From Acidobacteriota bacterium (GTDB taxonomy: Bacteria > Acidobacteriota > Terriglobia > Terriglobales > Acidobacteriaceae), in the NCBI GenBank assembly GCA_021851465.1, contig JAJZDL010000045.1, positions 1 to 15,057 on the forward strand: a stretch of DNA of 15,057 bases, in the 5' to 3' direction. Positions within the stretch are counted from its first letter, which is position 1. Each line of letters begins with the position of its first letter. Both the position numbers and the translations under genes were made by a program. Shown piece by piece: positions 6,732-13,008 of this stretch. The notes under the pieces were generated by a model. It worked only from the letters and a program-made list of their open reading frames with translations. It searched no databases and had not been told where the DNA came from.

Positions 6732-7999
6732 CCGGCCACTTGCGCAAAGGCGTACGGCCCTTCGGGAACAAGCGCGACGCGTGCTCCGGTTGGCAATCCA
6801 TCGAGCAGCGCCGCGACGGCCCGATTCACATTGGAGAAGCTGCGCTGGCCCAGCGCGCCAAGCTGCCCCGGCGAGACCCCTGGCGTGTAAAAGAACATCT
6901 TATTGCGCAGTCCAACCAAGGCCAGCTTCTCCAACTGCCATTGATCGACCTCGACCGCGCAGTCCGCGATCTCGCGTAGAAAGTTCTCGTCGTTCGTGTA
7001 GTTGCGCAGCTTTGCCGCGAACTCGTTTGAGCCGATTCCCTCGTCGCACTTGCTCACAATCAGGATGCGACCGCCCGGCTTGACGATGTGCTGTGCTGCG
7101 GTAATTCCTTTGACCGACTGGTAGAAGGTGAGGTCGAGCGGATGTCCGGCGGCACTGGTGATGACCGCATCAGCCAACTGCGGCAGCCGCGTGAGCGAGG
7201 TTGCGCGGACAAATTCGACGCCAGCCTTATGGGCTTCGACCGGCGCGCCAGCGAAGACGCCACAGATTGCGCGCTGTTTGGTCAGCGTAACGTCGAGCAG
7301 AAAATCGTGCCGCGCCATGCGCGCGATCTCCAGCAGCTCGGCTTGCAGCGGATTGTTCTCGATGGACCCCTCAATGGCCAGCGGCTCGCGCATGAAGCGC
7401 GGTGCGTGGATGGCCTTGATCGTCTCCTGCGCGGCCAGGCCGGGCGCGACCAGCTTGCGTCCACCGGAGAAGCCGAGCATCAGGTGCTGCTCGATAAAGC
7501 CCAGCGTGATGTGCAGGTCGGCATCCATAAAGCGCCGGTCGATGTAGACCGGAGTTCCGCTGGCGGTTGCGCCTAGCGAGCGGTGCTCGGCCAGCGCGCG
7601 CGCGTCATGGTTGACGATGCGATAGCGCGCCGCGATCTCCGCGCCGACGATGGCCCGAACCTCCGCATCGGTTGCACCGCGGTGCAGGCCGGTCGCAATC
7701 AGGATCGTGATGCCATCCAGCGGTATGCCCGCGGCGTGCAGGCGTTGCAGCAGTGGCGGCAGCGTCTGGCTGTTCGGGGCGGGACGAGTGATGTCGCAGA
7801 GAGAGATCGCAGCCGTGCGCTTGCCCGTTGCAAGCTCCACCAGCGGCCTGCACCCGATGGGATTGTCCAGTGCCGTACCGATGGCTGTCGTGGCGTCCGC
7901 CAACGGGACAGCCGATCGGCTCTCGATGAGGCTGTACGTCGGCCCATCGGGAAGAGAGATCGTCAGTCCTGTCTTGCCGAAGGCAAATGTGGCTTGCAT
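6728..7999 (-). CDS. larA: LarA-family nickel-dependent 2-hydroxyacid racemase
   Basis: The LarA superfamily racemises or epimerises 2-hydroxyacids with a nickel-pincer nucleotide (NPN) bound covalently to lysine. The 423 residues match LarA length. Compared from memory with Lactobacillus plantarum LarA, the active-site set is present with a small offset: Asp69/Arg72 in CDITRP, His106 in GLHRGATDAE, His172 in FIEQHLMLG, the cofactor Lys182 in GFSGGRKLVAPG, His198 in IHAPRFM, Tyr293-Gln294-Lys297 in FYQSVKGI and Trp354 in VDQWQLEKL. The enzyme should therefore be active if NPN is made; larB, larC and larE are not in the window. It starts 18 bases after the pgk stop and overlaps glycerate kinase by ATGA. 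That context favours glycerate or another substrate linked to lower glycolysis over plain lactate, but the substrate is inference. The symbol denotes the family. Confidence 0.9.
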   Translation of the reverse strand: MQATFAFGKTGLTISLPDGPTYSLIESRSAVPLADATTAIGTALDNPIGCRPLVELATGKRTAAISLCDITRPAPNSQTLPPLLQRLHAAGIPLDGITILIATGLHRGATDAEVRAIVGAEIAARYRIVNHDARALAEHRSLGATASGTPVYIDRRFMDADLHITLGFIEQHLMLGFSGGRKLVAPGLAAQETIKAIHAPRFMREPLAIEGSIENNPLQAELLEIARMARHDFLLDVTLTKQRAICGVFAGAPVEAHKAGVEFVRATSLTRLPQLADAVITSAAGHPLDLTFYQSVKGITAAQHIVKPGGRILIVSKCDEGIGSNEFAAKLRNYTNDENFLREIADCAVEVDQWQLEKLALVGLRNKMFFYTPGVSPGQLGALGQRSFSNVNRAVAALLDGLPTGARVALVPEGPYAFAQVAG

Positions 8000-8017
8000 A
8001 GGGCCAACTCCGAAGAG

Positions 8018-9226
8018 CTAGTGGTCGGTGAGCGCGGCGACACCTGGCAATGTTTTTCCTTCAAGAAATTCAAGGCTTGCGCCGCCGCCGGTGGAGATGT
8101 GGGTGATCCTGTCGGCGACCCCGGCCTGGTGTGCCGCGGCGACCGAGTCTCCGCCGCCGACGATGCTGGTGGCATCGCGGTTGGCGGCGACCAGCTCGGC
8201 GATGGCGTTGGTGCCGTGCGCAAACGGCGCAAGCTCGAAGACGCCCATCGGGCCGTTCCACAGGATGGTATGTGCGTCGGCGATCTCCCGAGCGAACAGA
8301 TCGACCGTCGCCGGACCGATGTCCAGCGCCATCATCTCATCGGGAAATGTGCCCTTGCCGTTGAACACCTGCGTCTTCGCGTCGGCCGCGAACTTGTTGG
8401 CCAGTACATGGTCGATGGGCAGCAGCAGCTTGACGCCGCGCGCCTTGGCCTTCTCCAGCGCCGCCGTGGCGACGCCGATCTTGTCCGCCTCCACCAGCGA
8501 CTTGCCCGTGCCCTGGCCCAGCGCGTTCAGAAATGTGTACGCCATTCCTCCGCCGATCAGCAGGGTGTCCGCCTTCTCCAGCAGGTTGTCGATGACGTCG
8601 ATCTTGCCCGAGATCTTCGACCCGCCGATGATCGCCACAAACGGTCGGTCCGGCGCGGCCAGCACTTTGCCCAAAAAGTTCAGCTCCTTTTCCATCAGAA
8701 GGCCCGCAGCCGATTGCGGCACAAAGTGCGTGACGCCCTCGGTGGAGGCGTGCGCACGGTGCGCGCTGCCGAAGGCGTCGTTCACATACACATCGCACAG
8801 CTCGGCAAGCTGCTTGGCAAAGCGCGGGTCGTTGGCCTCCTCCTGGGGGTGGAAGCGCAGGTTCTCCAGCAGCAGGGTCTGCCCGGACTCCAGTTCGCGC
8901 GCCATCTCCTTTGCCACCTCGCCTACGCAGTCCGGCGAGAACGCCACGTTCTCCGACTCATTGAACGCCTGATCCAGAAGCACCCGCAGGCGCGTGGCCA
9001 CAGGACGAAGGCTCATGGATTCCACCGATTTGCCCTTGGGCCGTCCCAGATGAGAGCACAGAATCACCTTTGCCTTGTGGCGCAGCGCGTACTCGATTGT
9101 GGGCAGAGTCTCGCGGATGCGCGTGTCGTCTCCGATGACGCCGTCCTTCAGCGGTACATTGAAGTCGACGCGGATAAGAACGCGCTTGTCGGCAAGGTCG
9201 AGGTCGCGGATGGATAACTTTTTCAT
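8018..9226 (-). CDS. pgk: Phosphoglycerate kinase
   Basis: This enzyme converts 1,3-bisphosphoglycerate and ADP to 3-phosphoglycerate and ATP in glycolysis, and the reverse in gluconeogenesis. From ATG 9224-9226 it has 402 residues, normal for bacterial Pgk. All signatures are present: RVLIRVDFNVP (15-25), SHLGRP (58-63), ENLRF (121-125), the hinge-region GGSKISGK (201-208), WNGPMGVFE (323-331), GGGDS (357-361) and STGGGASLE (378-386). The frame is open 16 codons further upstream, but the protein family begins at MKKLSIRDLDL, so the internal ATG is chosen. There is no Shine-Dalgarno sequence before it. It is the first gene of the operon with larA and glycerate kinase. In many bacteria pgk sits next to gap or tpiA; neither is seen here. 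Confidence 0.97.
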   Translation of the reverse strand: MKKLSIRDLDLADKRVLIRVDFNVPLKDGVIGDDTRIRETLPTIEYALRHKAKVILCSHLGRPKGKSVESMSLRPVATRLRVLLDQAFNESENVAFSPDCVGEVAKEMARELESGQTLLLENLRFHPQEEANDPRFAKQLAELCDVYVNDAFGSAHRAHASTEGVTHFVPQSAAGLLMEKELNFLGKVLAAPDRPFVAIIGGSKISGKIDVIDNLLEKADTLLIGGGMAYTFLNALGQGTGKSLVEADKIGVATAALEKAKARGVKLLLPIDHVLANKFAADAKTQVFNGKGTFPDEMMALDIGPATVDLFAREIADAHTILWNGPMGVFELAPFAHGTNAIAELVAANRDATSIVGGGDSVAAAHQAGVADRITHISTGGGASLEFLEGKTLPGVAALTDH

Positions 9227-9232
9227 ATCTAC

Positions 9233-9261
9233 AGAATATGTTGTTTTGCCTTCCATGGGAA
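9233..9261 (-). promoter_or_regulatory. Candidate promoter for pgk operon, possibly leaderless
   Basis: On the minus strand TTCCCA (9256-9261) and TATTCT (9233-9238) are separated by exactly 17 bases; each matches the sigma-70 consensus in four of six positions. A start 6-8 bases past the -10 box would fall on or beside the pgk ATG (9226), which also lacks a ribosome-binding site. This is only a pattern match. Confidence 0.25.
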
Positions 9262-9348
9262 CCGGAGACCGCAACGGGAAGCTGCCCCGATCCCCGTCCG
9301 CGCATCCAACTGCAGCAGACCCGTCGAACGACCAGGCCCAGAGTATTC

Positions 9349-9363
9349 TTGCACAAGATGCAA
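9349..9363. promoter_or_regulatory. Small inverted repeat upstream of barrel gene
   Basis: TTGCA-CAAGA-TGCAA is a perfect 5-bp inverted repeat with a 5-base spacer, 42 bases before the ATG of the plus-strand barrel gene and inside the 179-bp divergent region. It could be an operator, but an arm this short also arises by chance. Confidence 0.2.
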
Positions 9364-9405
9364 CCGATACTCAGCCAGGATGCAAATCCAACCGCGAGGT
9401 AAACC

Positions 9406-9969
9406 ATGCGCCGCTCTATTGCGATTGCTGCCCTTGTTCTTCTCTCTGCTGTTGCTGCCCATGCCCAGCTCGCCTCGGTCTACGTTACATACTCGCCCAC
9501 CCACCTCTCCAACGTCCCAAGCGGAACTGCCCCCAACGGCCAGACCCAATACACCAGCTTCTGGGCCTCCGGCATCGGCGGTGGCGTTACCGTCAACTTC
9601 CTTCCGCTGCCTCTAATCACGCTTGGCTGGGACCTGCGCGGCTCCACGCGCTCTGGGACCAACGGCATGGACACTGTACTGGGCGGCATCAGGCTTGGCA
9701 TACACCCGCATGTCATCCGCGCCAAGCCATACATCCAGGCCTCGACCGGATACCTGGGCACGCGCACCTTCAATCAGTCCAGCCCGCCCGGCCCATCGCC
9801 CTACACCAACCACTATTTCGCATATGAGATTCTCGGAGGCATCGATTATCCGCTCACCCACTTCATCGACGTGCGCATGATCGAGATTGGTGGAGGCAAG
9901 GTCATCAGCACCGGCCCAAACACTCCGGGCCTCTTCACCCTCAACTCCGGCCTTGTGGTTCACTTCTAG
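9406..9969 (+). CDS. Small outer-membrane beta-barrel protein
   Basis: This protein has 187 residues. The N-terminus MRRSIAIAALVLLSAVAAHA is a clean signal peptide with cleavage after AHA (residue 20). The mature chain has about eight amphipathic segments with alternating hydrophobic residues (YVTYSP, GGGVTVNFLPLPLITLGWDLRG, GIRLGIHPHVI, AKPYIQASTGYLG, HYFAYEILGGIDYPL, FIDVRMIEIGGGKVI) and ends in LVVHF; a terminal Phe is the usual BAM recognition signal. This fits a small OmpA/OmpW-sized barrel. GAGGT (9396-9400) five bases before the ATG fixes the start. The gene is divergent from pgk and followed by a strong hairpin. Third positions are C-rich. The ligand or role is unknown. A conserved Acidobacteria surface protein is more likely than a true porin. 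Confidence 0.8.
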   Translation: MRRSIAIAALVLLSAVAAHAQLASVYVTYSPTHLSNVPSGTAPNGQTQYTSFWASGIGGGVTVNFLPLPLITLGWDLRGSTRSGTNGMDTVLGGIRLGIHPHVIRAKPYIQASTGYLGTRTFNQSSPPGPSPYTNHYFAYEILGGIDYPLTHFIDVRMIEIGGGKVISTGPNTPGLFTLNSGLVVHF

Positions 9970-9975
9970 CCACAC

Positions 9976-9997
9976 AGATCATTCTGCTGAATGATCT
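9976..9997 (+). terminator. Hairpin terminator after barrel gene
   Basis: Six bases after the TAG stop, AGATCATTC-TGCT-GAATGATCT forms a perfect 9-bp stem with a four-base loop, followed by TTGTCT. The stem is strong, but the T-tract is short and broken, so it may also serve as a 3'-end stabilising hairpin. Confidence 0.6.
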
Positions 9998-10222
9998 TGT
10001 CTGCACTCAACCCGTGCAACTCACGTCCTGCGAACTATGCGTGGATGAATCGGGCTATGCTTGCCGAGTACGCCGAGATCGTTTGTGAACACCTGTCAGG
10101 GTTGAAAAAAAAGGCGCAAAGCGAGTGGGGCCAGAACGCTGAAACGGGTTGCCATCGCGCGCGGCGTAAATCCATGGCAGTGCTGCGAGCACACACGACA
10201 CACGACATTACAATCCCTGCTC
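9998..10222. other. Intergenic spacer without a supported gene
   Basis: This spacer lies between the barrel-gene hairpin and the MITE-like element. It is less GC-rich than the genes and contains an A8 run at 10105-10112. Read on the minus strand the run is a T8 tract that could end ribF transcription, but only a weak 3-bp CGC/GCG stem precedes it. A plus-strand frame from 9991 to 10233 begins inside the hairpin and ends inside the element; it lacks coding features. Confidence 0.5.
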
Positions 10223-10375
10223 TAGTGTCCTGAGTCTGAAGTTCGTTTAAGAATAGGTCGGGCCTTCAGCCCTCTGGTTTGCGGTGCAATGCAGTCTGGG
10301 GCTGCGCCCCAGGCTGGTATAAATCGGGCCTTTGGCCCTTGGTTTTGTGTTGCGAACTAAGGACTCAGGACACTA
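10223..10375. mobile_element. 149-bp MITE-like element with IS630-type TA ends
   Basis: Terminal inverted repeats 10225-10245 and 10353-10373 match in 18 of 21 positions; the outer 12 (GTGTCCTGAGTC) and the inner 6 (AGTTCG) are identical. They are flanked by TA on both sides (10223-10224 and 10374-10375) inside C-TA...TA-G, so the empty site reads CTAG. This is the target and TA duplication known for IS630. The element is too short for a transposase, hence non-autonomous. The interior holds a central hairpin, CTGGGGC-TGC-GCCCCAG (10296-10312), and two flanking ones, GGGC..GCCC (10260-10272) and GGGCC-TTT-GGCCC (10326-10338). The right end lies within the ribF stop codon. The parent transposase family is inferred from the ends only. 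Confidence 0.75.
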
Positions 10376-11350
10376 GCAGAGCGCGTTACGGAGGGCGAAG
10401 AAGCGGCGGGCGTGGGCGATGTCATGGGCGATCTGGGTACGCAGGGCTTCGGGGCCAGGAAAGCGCTGCTCTGCGCGCAGGCGATGGAGGAAGGCCAAGC
10501 GCAGGGGTGTCTGTTCGGTGAGGGCCTGCGCGCCTACGAGAGGATGGAAGTCGAGGAGGTGGGACTCGACGGTGACGGTGGCTGGGCCAGATTTGGTGTC
10601 GAATGTTGGGCGGATGCCGACGTTGGTGACGGCCTGGAAGGTCTCCGCGTCGGGGCCGACACCGACGGTGAGGGTGGTGACGTAGACGCCGATTGCGGGG
10701 AGCAGCTCGGGGTAGGGTGCGCAGTTGATGGTGGGGACGGTGTAGCGGGTGCCGTAGCCGCGTCCGGGCGCGGGCGTGCTGTCGATGTCGAAGGGACGAC
10801 CGAGCAGGGCGCGTGTGTGGGCAACATCTCCGGTGGCGATGAGGGCACGGATTCTCTGGGAGGAGACTGGTGCCCCGCGAACGACGCGCGGCGGATGGAC
10901 GCGCACGGCAAAGCCAAGTTCGCGGCCGAGGTCTTCGAGGCCTTCGGTTCCTGCCCCTGCGTGGTGTCCGAAGCGAAAGTTTGCGCCCTCGTGGACCTCG
11001 GCGACGTGCAGTGCATCGACCAGAATGTCGGCGGCGAATTCGCGCGGGCTCATGTGACGGATTGCGTCGGTGAAGGGAAGGACGAGTGTGGCGTCGATGC
11101 CGGTGGTGGCGAGCAGCTCCAACTTGCGAGGGAGTGGGGTGATGAGTTGGTGCGGCGTCTGCGGGCGGAGGATGCGGACGGGATGCGGTTCAAAGGTGAT
11201 GGCGAGGGATTGGCCGTGCAGAGCGCGAGCGCGCTCGATGACCGCGGCAAGGACGCTTCGATGGCCGAGATGCACGCCGTCGAAGTTGCCAATGGTGGCG
11301 ACGACGTTGTTAGCGGTGGGAACCTGGTCGAGTTGACGGTAGAGAAGCAT
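10373..11350 (-). CDS. ribF: Bifunctional riboflavin kinase / FAD synthetase
   Basis: This enzyme converts riboflavin to FMN and then to FAD in the cytoplasm. From ATG 11348-11350 it has 325 residues, typical of RibF. The N-terminal nucleotidyltransferase domain shows ATIGNFDGVHLGH (18-30), ITFEPHPVRIL, NFRFGHHAGAG and SSQRIRALIATGDV (163-176). The C-terminal flavokinase domain shows GRGYGTRYTVPTIN (196-209, carrying the PTxN motif), GVYVT, NVGIRPTF (243-250), VESHLLDF with the catalytic-type Glu262, and LRLAFLHRLRAEQRF. A longer frame to 11449 reads through the dispersed repeat and gives HSERSEE, so it is rejected in favour of MLLYRQLDQVP. The TAG stop is formed at the junction with the MITE-like element. 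It lies last in the run ygfZ-DUF1844-hydrolase-ribF, 95 bp after the hydrolase stop. No FMN riboswitch is seen. Confidence 0.95.
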   Translation of the reverse strand: MLLYRQLDQVPTANNVVATIGNFDGVHLGHRSVLAAVIERARALHGQSLAITFEPHPVRILRPQTPHQLITPLPRKLELLATTGIDATLVLPFTDAIRHMSPREFAADILVDALHVAEVHEGANFRFGHHAGAGTEGLEDLGRELGFAVRVHPPRVVRGAPVSSQRIRALIATGDVAHTRALLGRPFDIDSTPAPGRGYGTRYTVPTINCAPYPELLPAIGVYVTTLTVGVGPDAETFQAVTNVGIRPTFDTKSGPATVTVESHLLDFHPLVGAQALTEQTPLRLAFLHRLRAEQRFPGPEALRTQIAHDIAHARRFFALRNALC

Positions 11351-11394
11351 TCGTGGCTTTCCGTGAGGTGGTGAGGCACATCGGACAGGATGCG

Positions 11395-11425
11395 GGGGTT
11401 CTTCGCTGCGTTCAGAATGACAATT
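11395..11425. repeat. Dispersed GAATGACAA-type intergenic repeat
   Basis: CTTCGCTGCGTTCAGAATGA followed by CAA (11401-11423) is a copy of the unit seen at 365-445 and 12981-13006. It lies in the 95-bp gap between the hydrolase stop and the ribF start. A further small duplication follows: CAATTCAAATGGGTGG and TAATTCAAATAGGTGG (about 11421-11457), the second copy running into the hydrolase stop region. Confidence 0.55.
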
Positions 11426-11445
11426 CAAATGGGTGGAAGGGTAAT

Positions 11446-12285
11446 TCAAATAGGTGGATCGAGTTGGCTTGGTGCAATGTCGAATGTGAGTTGCAGGCCG
11501 TCGTAGGCGAGGCGGATGTGGGGCGGCAACGCGGCGTTGGTGGGGTCGTGGTCGAGTCCGTGGGAGATGTGGGTGAAGAAGGCGCGGCGAGGTTTGAGCC
11601 GCTCGACGAGCGCGATGGAGTTGTCCAGAGTGGAGTGAGTGGGGTGCGGCTCACGGCGGAGCGCGTCGAGGACGAGGACGTCGAGATTGGCAAGCAGGGG
11701 AATGGATTCGGCGGGAAGGTCGCTGAGGTCGGTGAGGTAGGCGGCGGAGCCGAAGCGGTAGCCGGTGATGGTCTGGCGTCCATGGAGGACGGGGATGCGC
11801 TGGAAGCGCGCGCCGAAGAGCGCGATCTCCGCGCCCGGTGTCGCTGGGATGCGGTGCAGGGCGACGCGCGCACTGGTGGGATAGCGGTCCTCGGCCTGGA
11901 AGGTATAGCTGAAGATGCGCTCGATGGTGAGGGCGGTGGAGTCGTCGGCGTAGAGCGGCAGATTTTCGGGGTTGTGAAAGCTCAAGGGACGGAGGTCGTC
12001 CATGCCGATGACGTGGTCGGCGTGGCCGTGGGTGTAGAACACGGCGTCCAGGCGGCGTATGCCAGCGCGTATGGCCTGGACGTGGAAGTCTGGGCCAGTG
12101 TCGATGACGACGGCGCGGCCCTCCCATGAGAGGAGGACGGAGGGACGGGTGCGGCGGTTGCGCGGGGCAGTTGCCGCAACGCCGGGCGCGGGCGAGACGG
12201 CGGAGGCGCAGACGGCGCAGTCGCAGCCCAGCGTGGGGACGCCCATCGAGGTGCCGGTTCCGAGGAATGTGAGTGTTGCTTGCAT
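11446..12285 (-). CDS. PhnP-like metallo-beta-lactamase-fold hydrolase
   Basis: This is a metal-dependent hydrolase of 279 residues, closest by motif to PhnP/phosphoribosyl cyclic phosphodiesterase-like proteins. The N-terminus has LGTGTSMGVPTLGCDCAVC; Cys21, Cys23 and Cys26 are at the spacing of the structural zinc site of PhnP. The catalytic motif THGHADH (85-91) is intact, followed by His168 in PVLHGR, Asp186 in YLTDLS and FFTHISHGLDH (237-246) with the late histidines. No phn (C-P lyase) genes are nearby, so a phosphonate role is not supported; a cyclic phosphate or other phosphodiester substrate is possible. ATG 12285 lies six bases after the DUF1844 stop, so the two are surely co-transcribed. 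Only a weak GAG precedes it. Confidence 0.9.
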   Translation of the reverse strand: MQATLTFLGTGTSMGVPTLGCDCAVCASAVSPAPGVAATAPRNRRTRPSVLLSWEGRAVVIDTGPDFHVQAIRAGIRRLDAVFYTHGHADHVIGMDDLRPLSFHNPENLPLYADDSTALTIERIFSYTFQAEDRYPTSARVALHRIPATPGAEIALFGARFQRIPVLHGRQTITGYRFGSAAYLTDLSDLPAESIPLLANLDVLVLDALRREPHPTHSTLDNSIALVERLKPRRAFFTHISHGLDHDPTNAALPPHIRLAYDGLQLTFDIAPSQLDPPI

Positions 12286-12291
12286 GGCACT

Positions 12292-12924
12292 CTAGCGGAC
12301 GATGGTGGGGCGTCCGGGTGCTGCTGGGTTGGGAGCGCCGGGCGGTGGTGGCGGCTGACGGTTGGCGGCGGAGCGGGTGAGAGCCTGCGTGACTTCGAGG
12401 AAGCCCATGCGCACCTCGAAGAGGGCGTTGTCCAGAAGCTGGGATTCTGTGGGTGTAAGGTTGCCTTTGGTCTTTTCGGCGAGGATGGCGAGCATGTCGA
12501 TGCTTTGGCGCGCGCCCATGAGGTCTATCTTGGGCTGCTGGCCCTGCTGTGTGGCGCCGCCGAGTTGTAGGATCGCGGTCATGTAGACGGACTGCACGAT
12601 CTGGTCGAAGTTCATGGCGGGGGGATGTTCCATGCCGGGGTTGGCGGCGCGCACGGCGGTGTCGAGGCGGTCGGCGGTCTGCCGGTAGGCGGTGTTGGCC
12701 TGCTCCATCTCGCTTGCGGTCAGCGGGGGTGGCGCGTCCGCAGCGGGAGGCTCGGGCGCGTTGGCCGGAGACACGAACTCCAGTGGAGGTGTCGCAGTGT
12801 GCGGCTCGGGCGGAACCTCCCGCGACTCGCGCTCGGGTGAGGGGGCGGCGTCGGGACGGGGCGTGCCGTCAGCGGCAAATTTGCGACGGTCGGTGACGAC
12901 GAAGGGCTTGTTCTGTTCGGACAT
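12292..12924 (-). CDS. DUF1844 domain protein
   Basis: This protein has 210 residues and no known function. The core (about 104-182) matches DUF1844: MNFDQIVQSVYMTAILQLG, IDLMGARQSIDMLAILAEKT and KGNLTPTESQLLDNALFEVRM. The core is predicted all-helical and is flanked by a Pro/Ala/Glu-rich N-terminal linker (20-72) and a Pro-rich tail (QPPPPPGAPNPAAPGRP). There is no signal peptide or membrane segment, so it is probably cytoplasmic. ATG 12922-12924 (MSEQNKPFVV) is preferred, with GAGAG about ten bases upstream; a GTG three codons earlier is an alternative. It is followed after six bases by the hydrolase gene. The pairing suggests a shared process, but none can be named. Confidence 0.88.
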   Translation of the reverse strand: MSEQNKPFVVTDRRKFAADGTPRPDAAPSPERESREVPPEPHTATPPLEFVSPANAPEPPAADAPPPLTASEMEQANTAYRQTADRLDTAVRAANPGMEHPPAMNFDQIVQSVYMTAILQLGGATQQGQQPKIDLMGARQSIDMLAILAEKTKGNLTPTESQLLDNALFEVRMGFLEVTQALTRSAANRQPPPPPGAPNPAAPGRPTIVR

Positions 12925-12980
12925 GGTCAACACTCTCTCAATTGAATCGGGTTCGGAGATATGGCTACGACGAAATACAG

Positions 12981-13006
12981 AGATTCTGGCTTCGCTAGAA
13001 TGACGA
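12981..13006. repeat. Degenerate dispersed GAATGAC-type repeat
   Basis: AGATTCTGGCTTCGCTAGAA followed by TGACGA is a shorter, diverged copy of the unit at 365-445 and 11395-11425. It abuts the ygfZ stop codon (13009-13011) in the 84-bp gap before DUF1844. Confidence 0.4.
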
Positions 13007-13008
13007 AC

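Noticed and set aside
10105..10123. A8/T8 run as intrinsic terminator of ribF
   Set aside because: Only a 3-bp stem precedes the T-run on the minus strand; kept as a remark, not a feature.
9991..10233. Plus-strand 80-codon frame after the barrel gene
   Set aside because: Its start lies inside the hairpin and its stop inside the MITE; composition is non-coding and no ribosome-binding site is present.
11351..11445. FMN riboswitch upstream of ribF
   Set aside because: The gap is only 95 bp, contains a dispersed repeat, and none of the conserved RFN-element segments is recognisable.
11351..11449. Extended N-terminus of RibF from 11449
   Set aside because: The added residues come from the dispersed repeat (HSERSEE), and RibF proteins begin near MLLYRQL.
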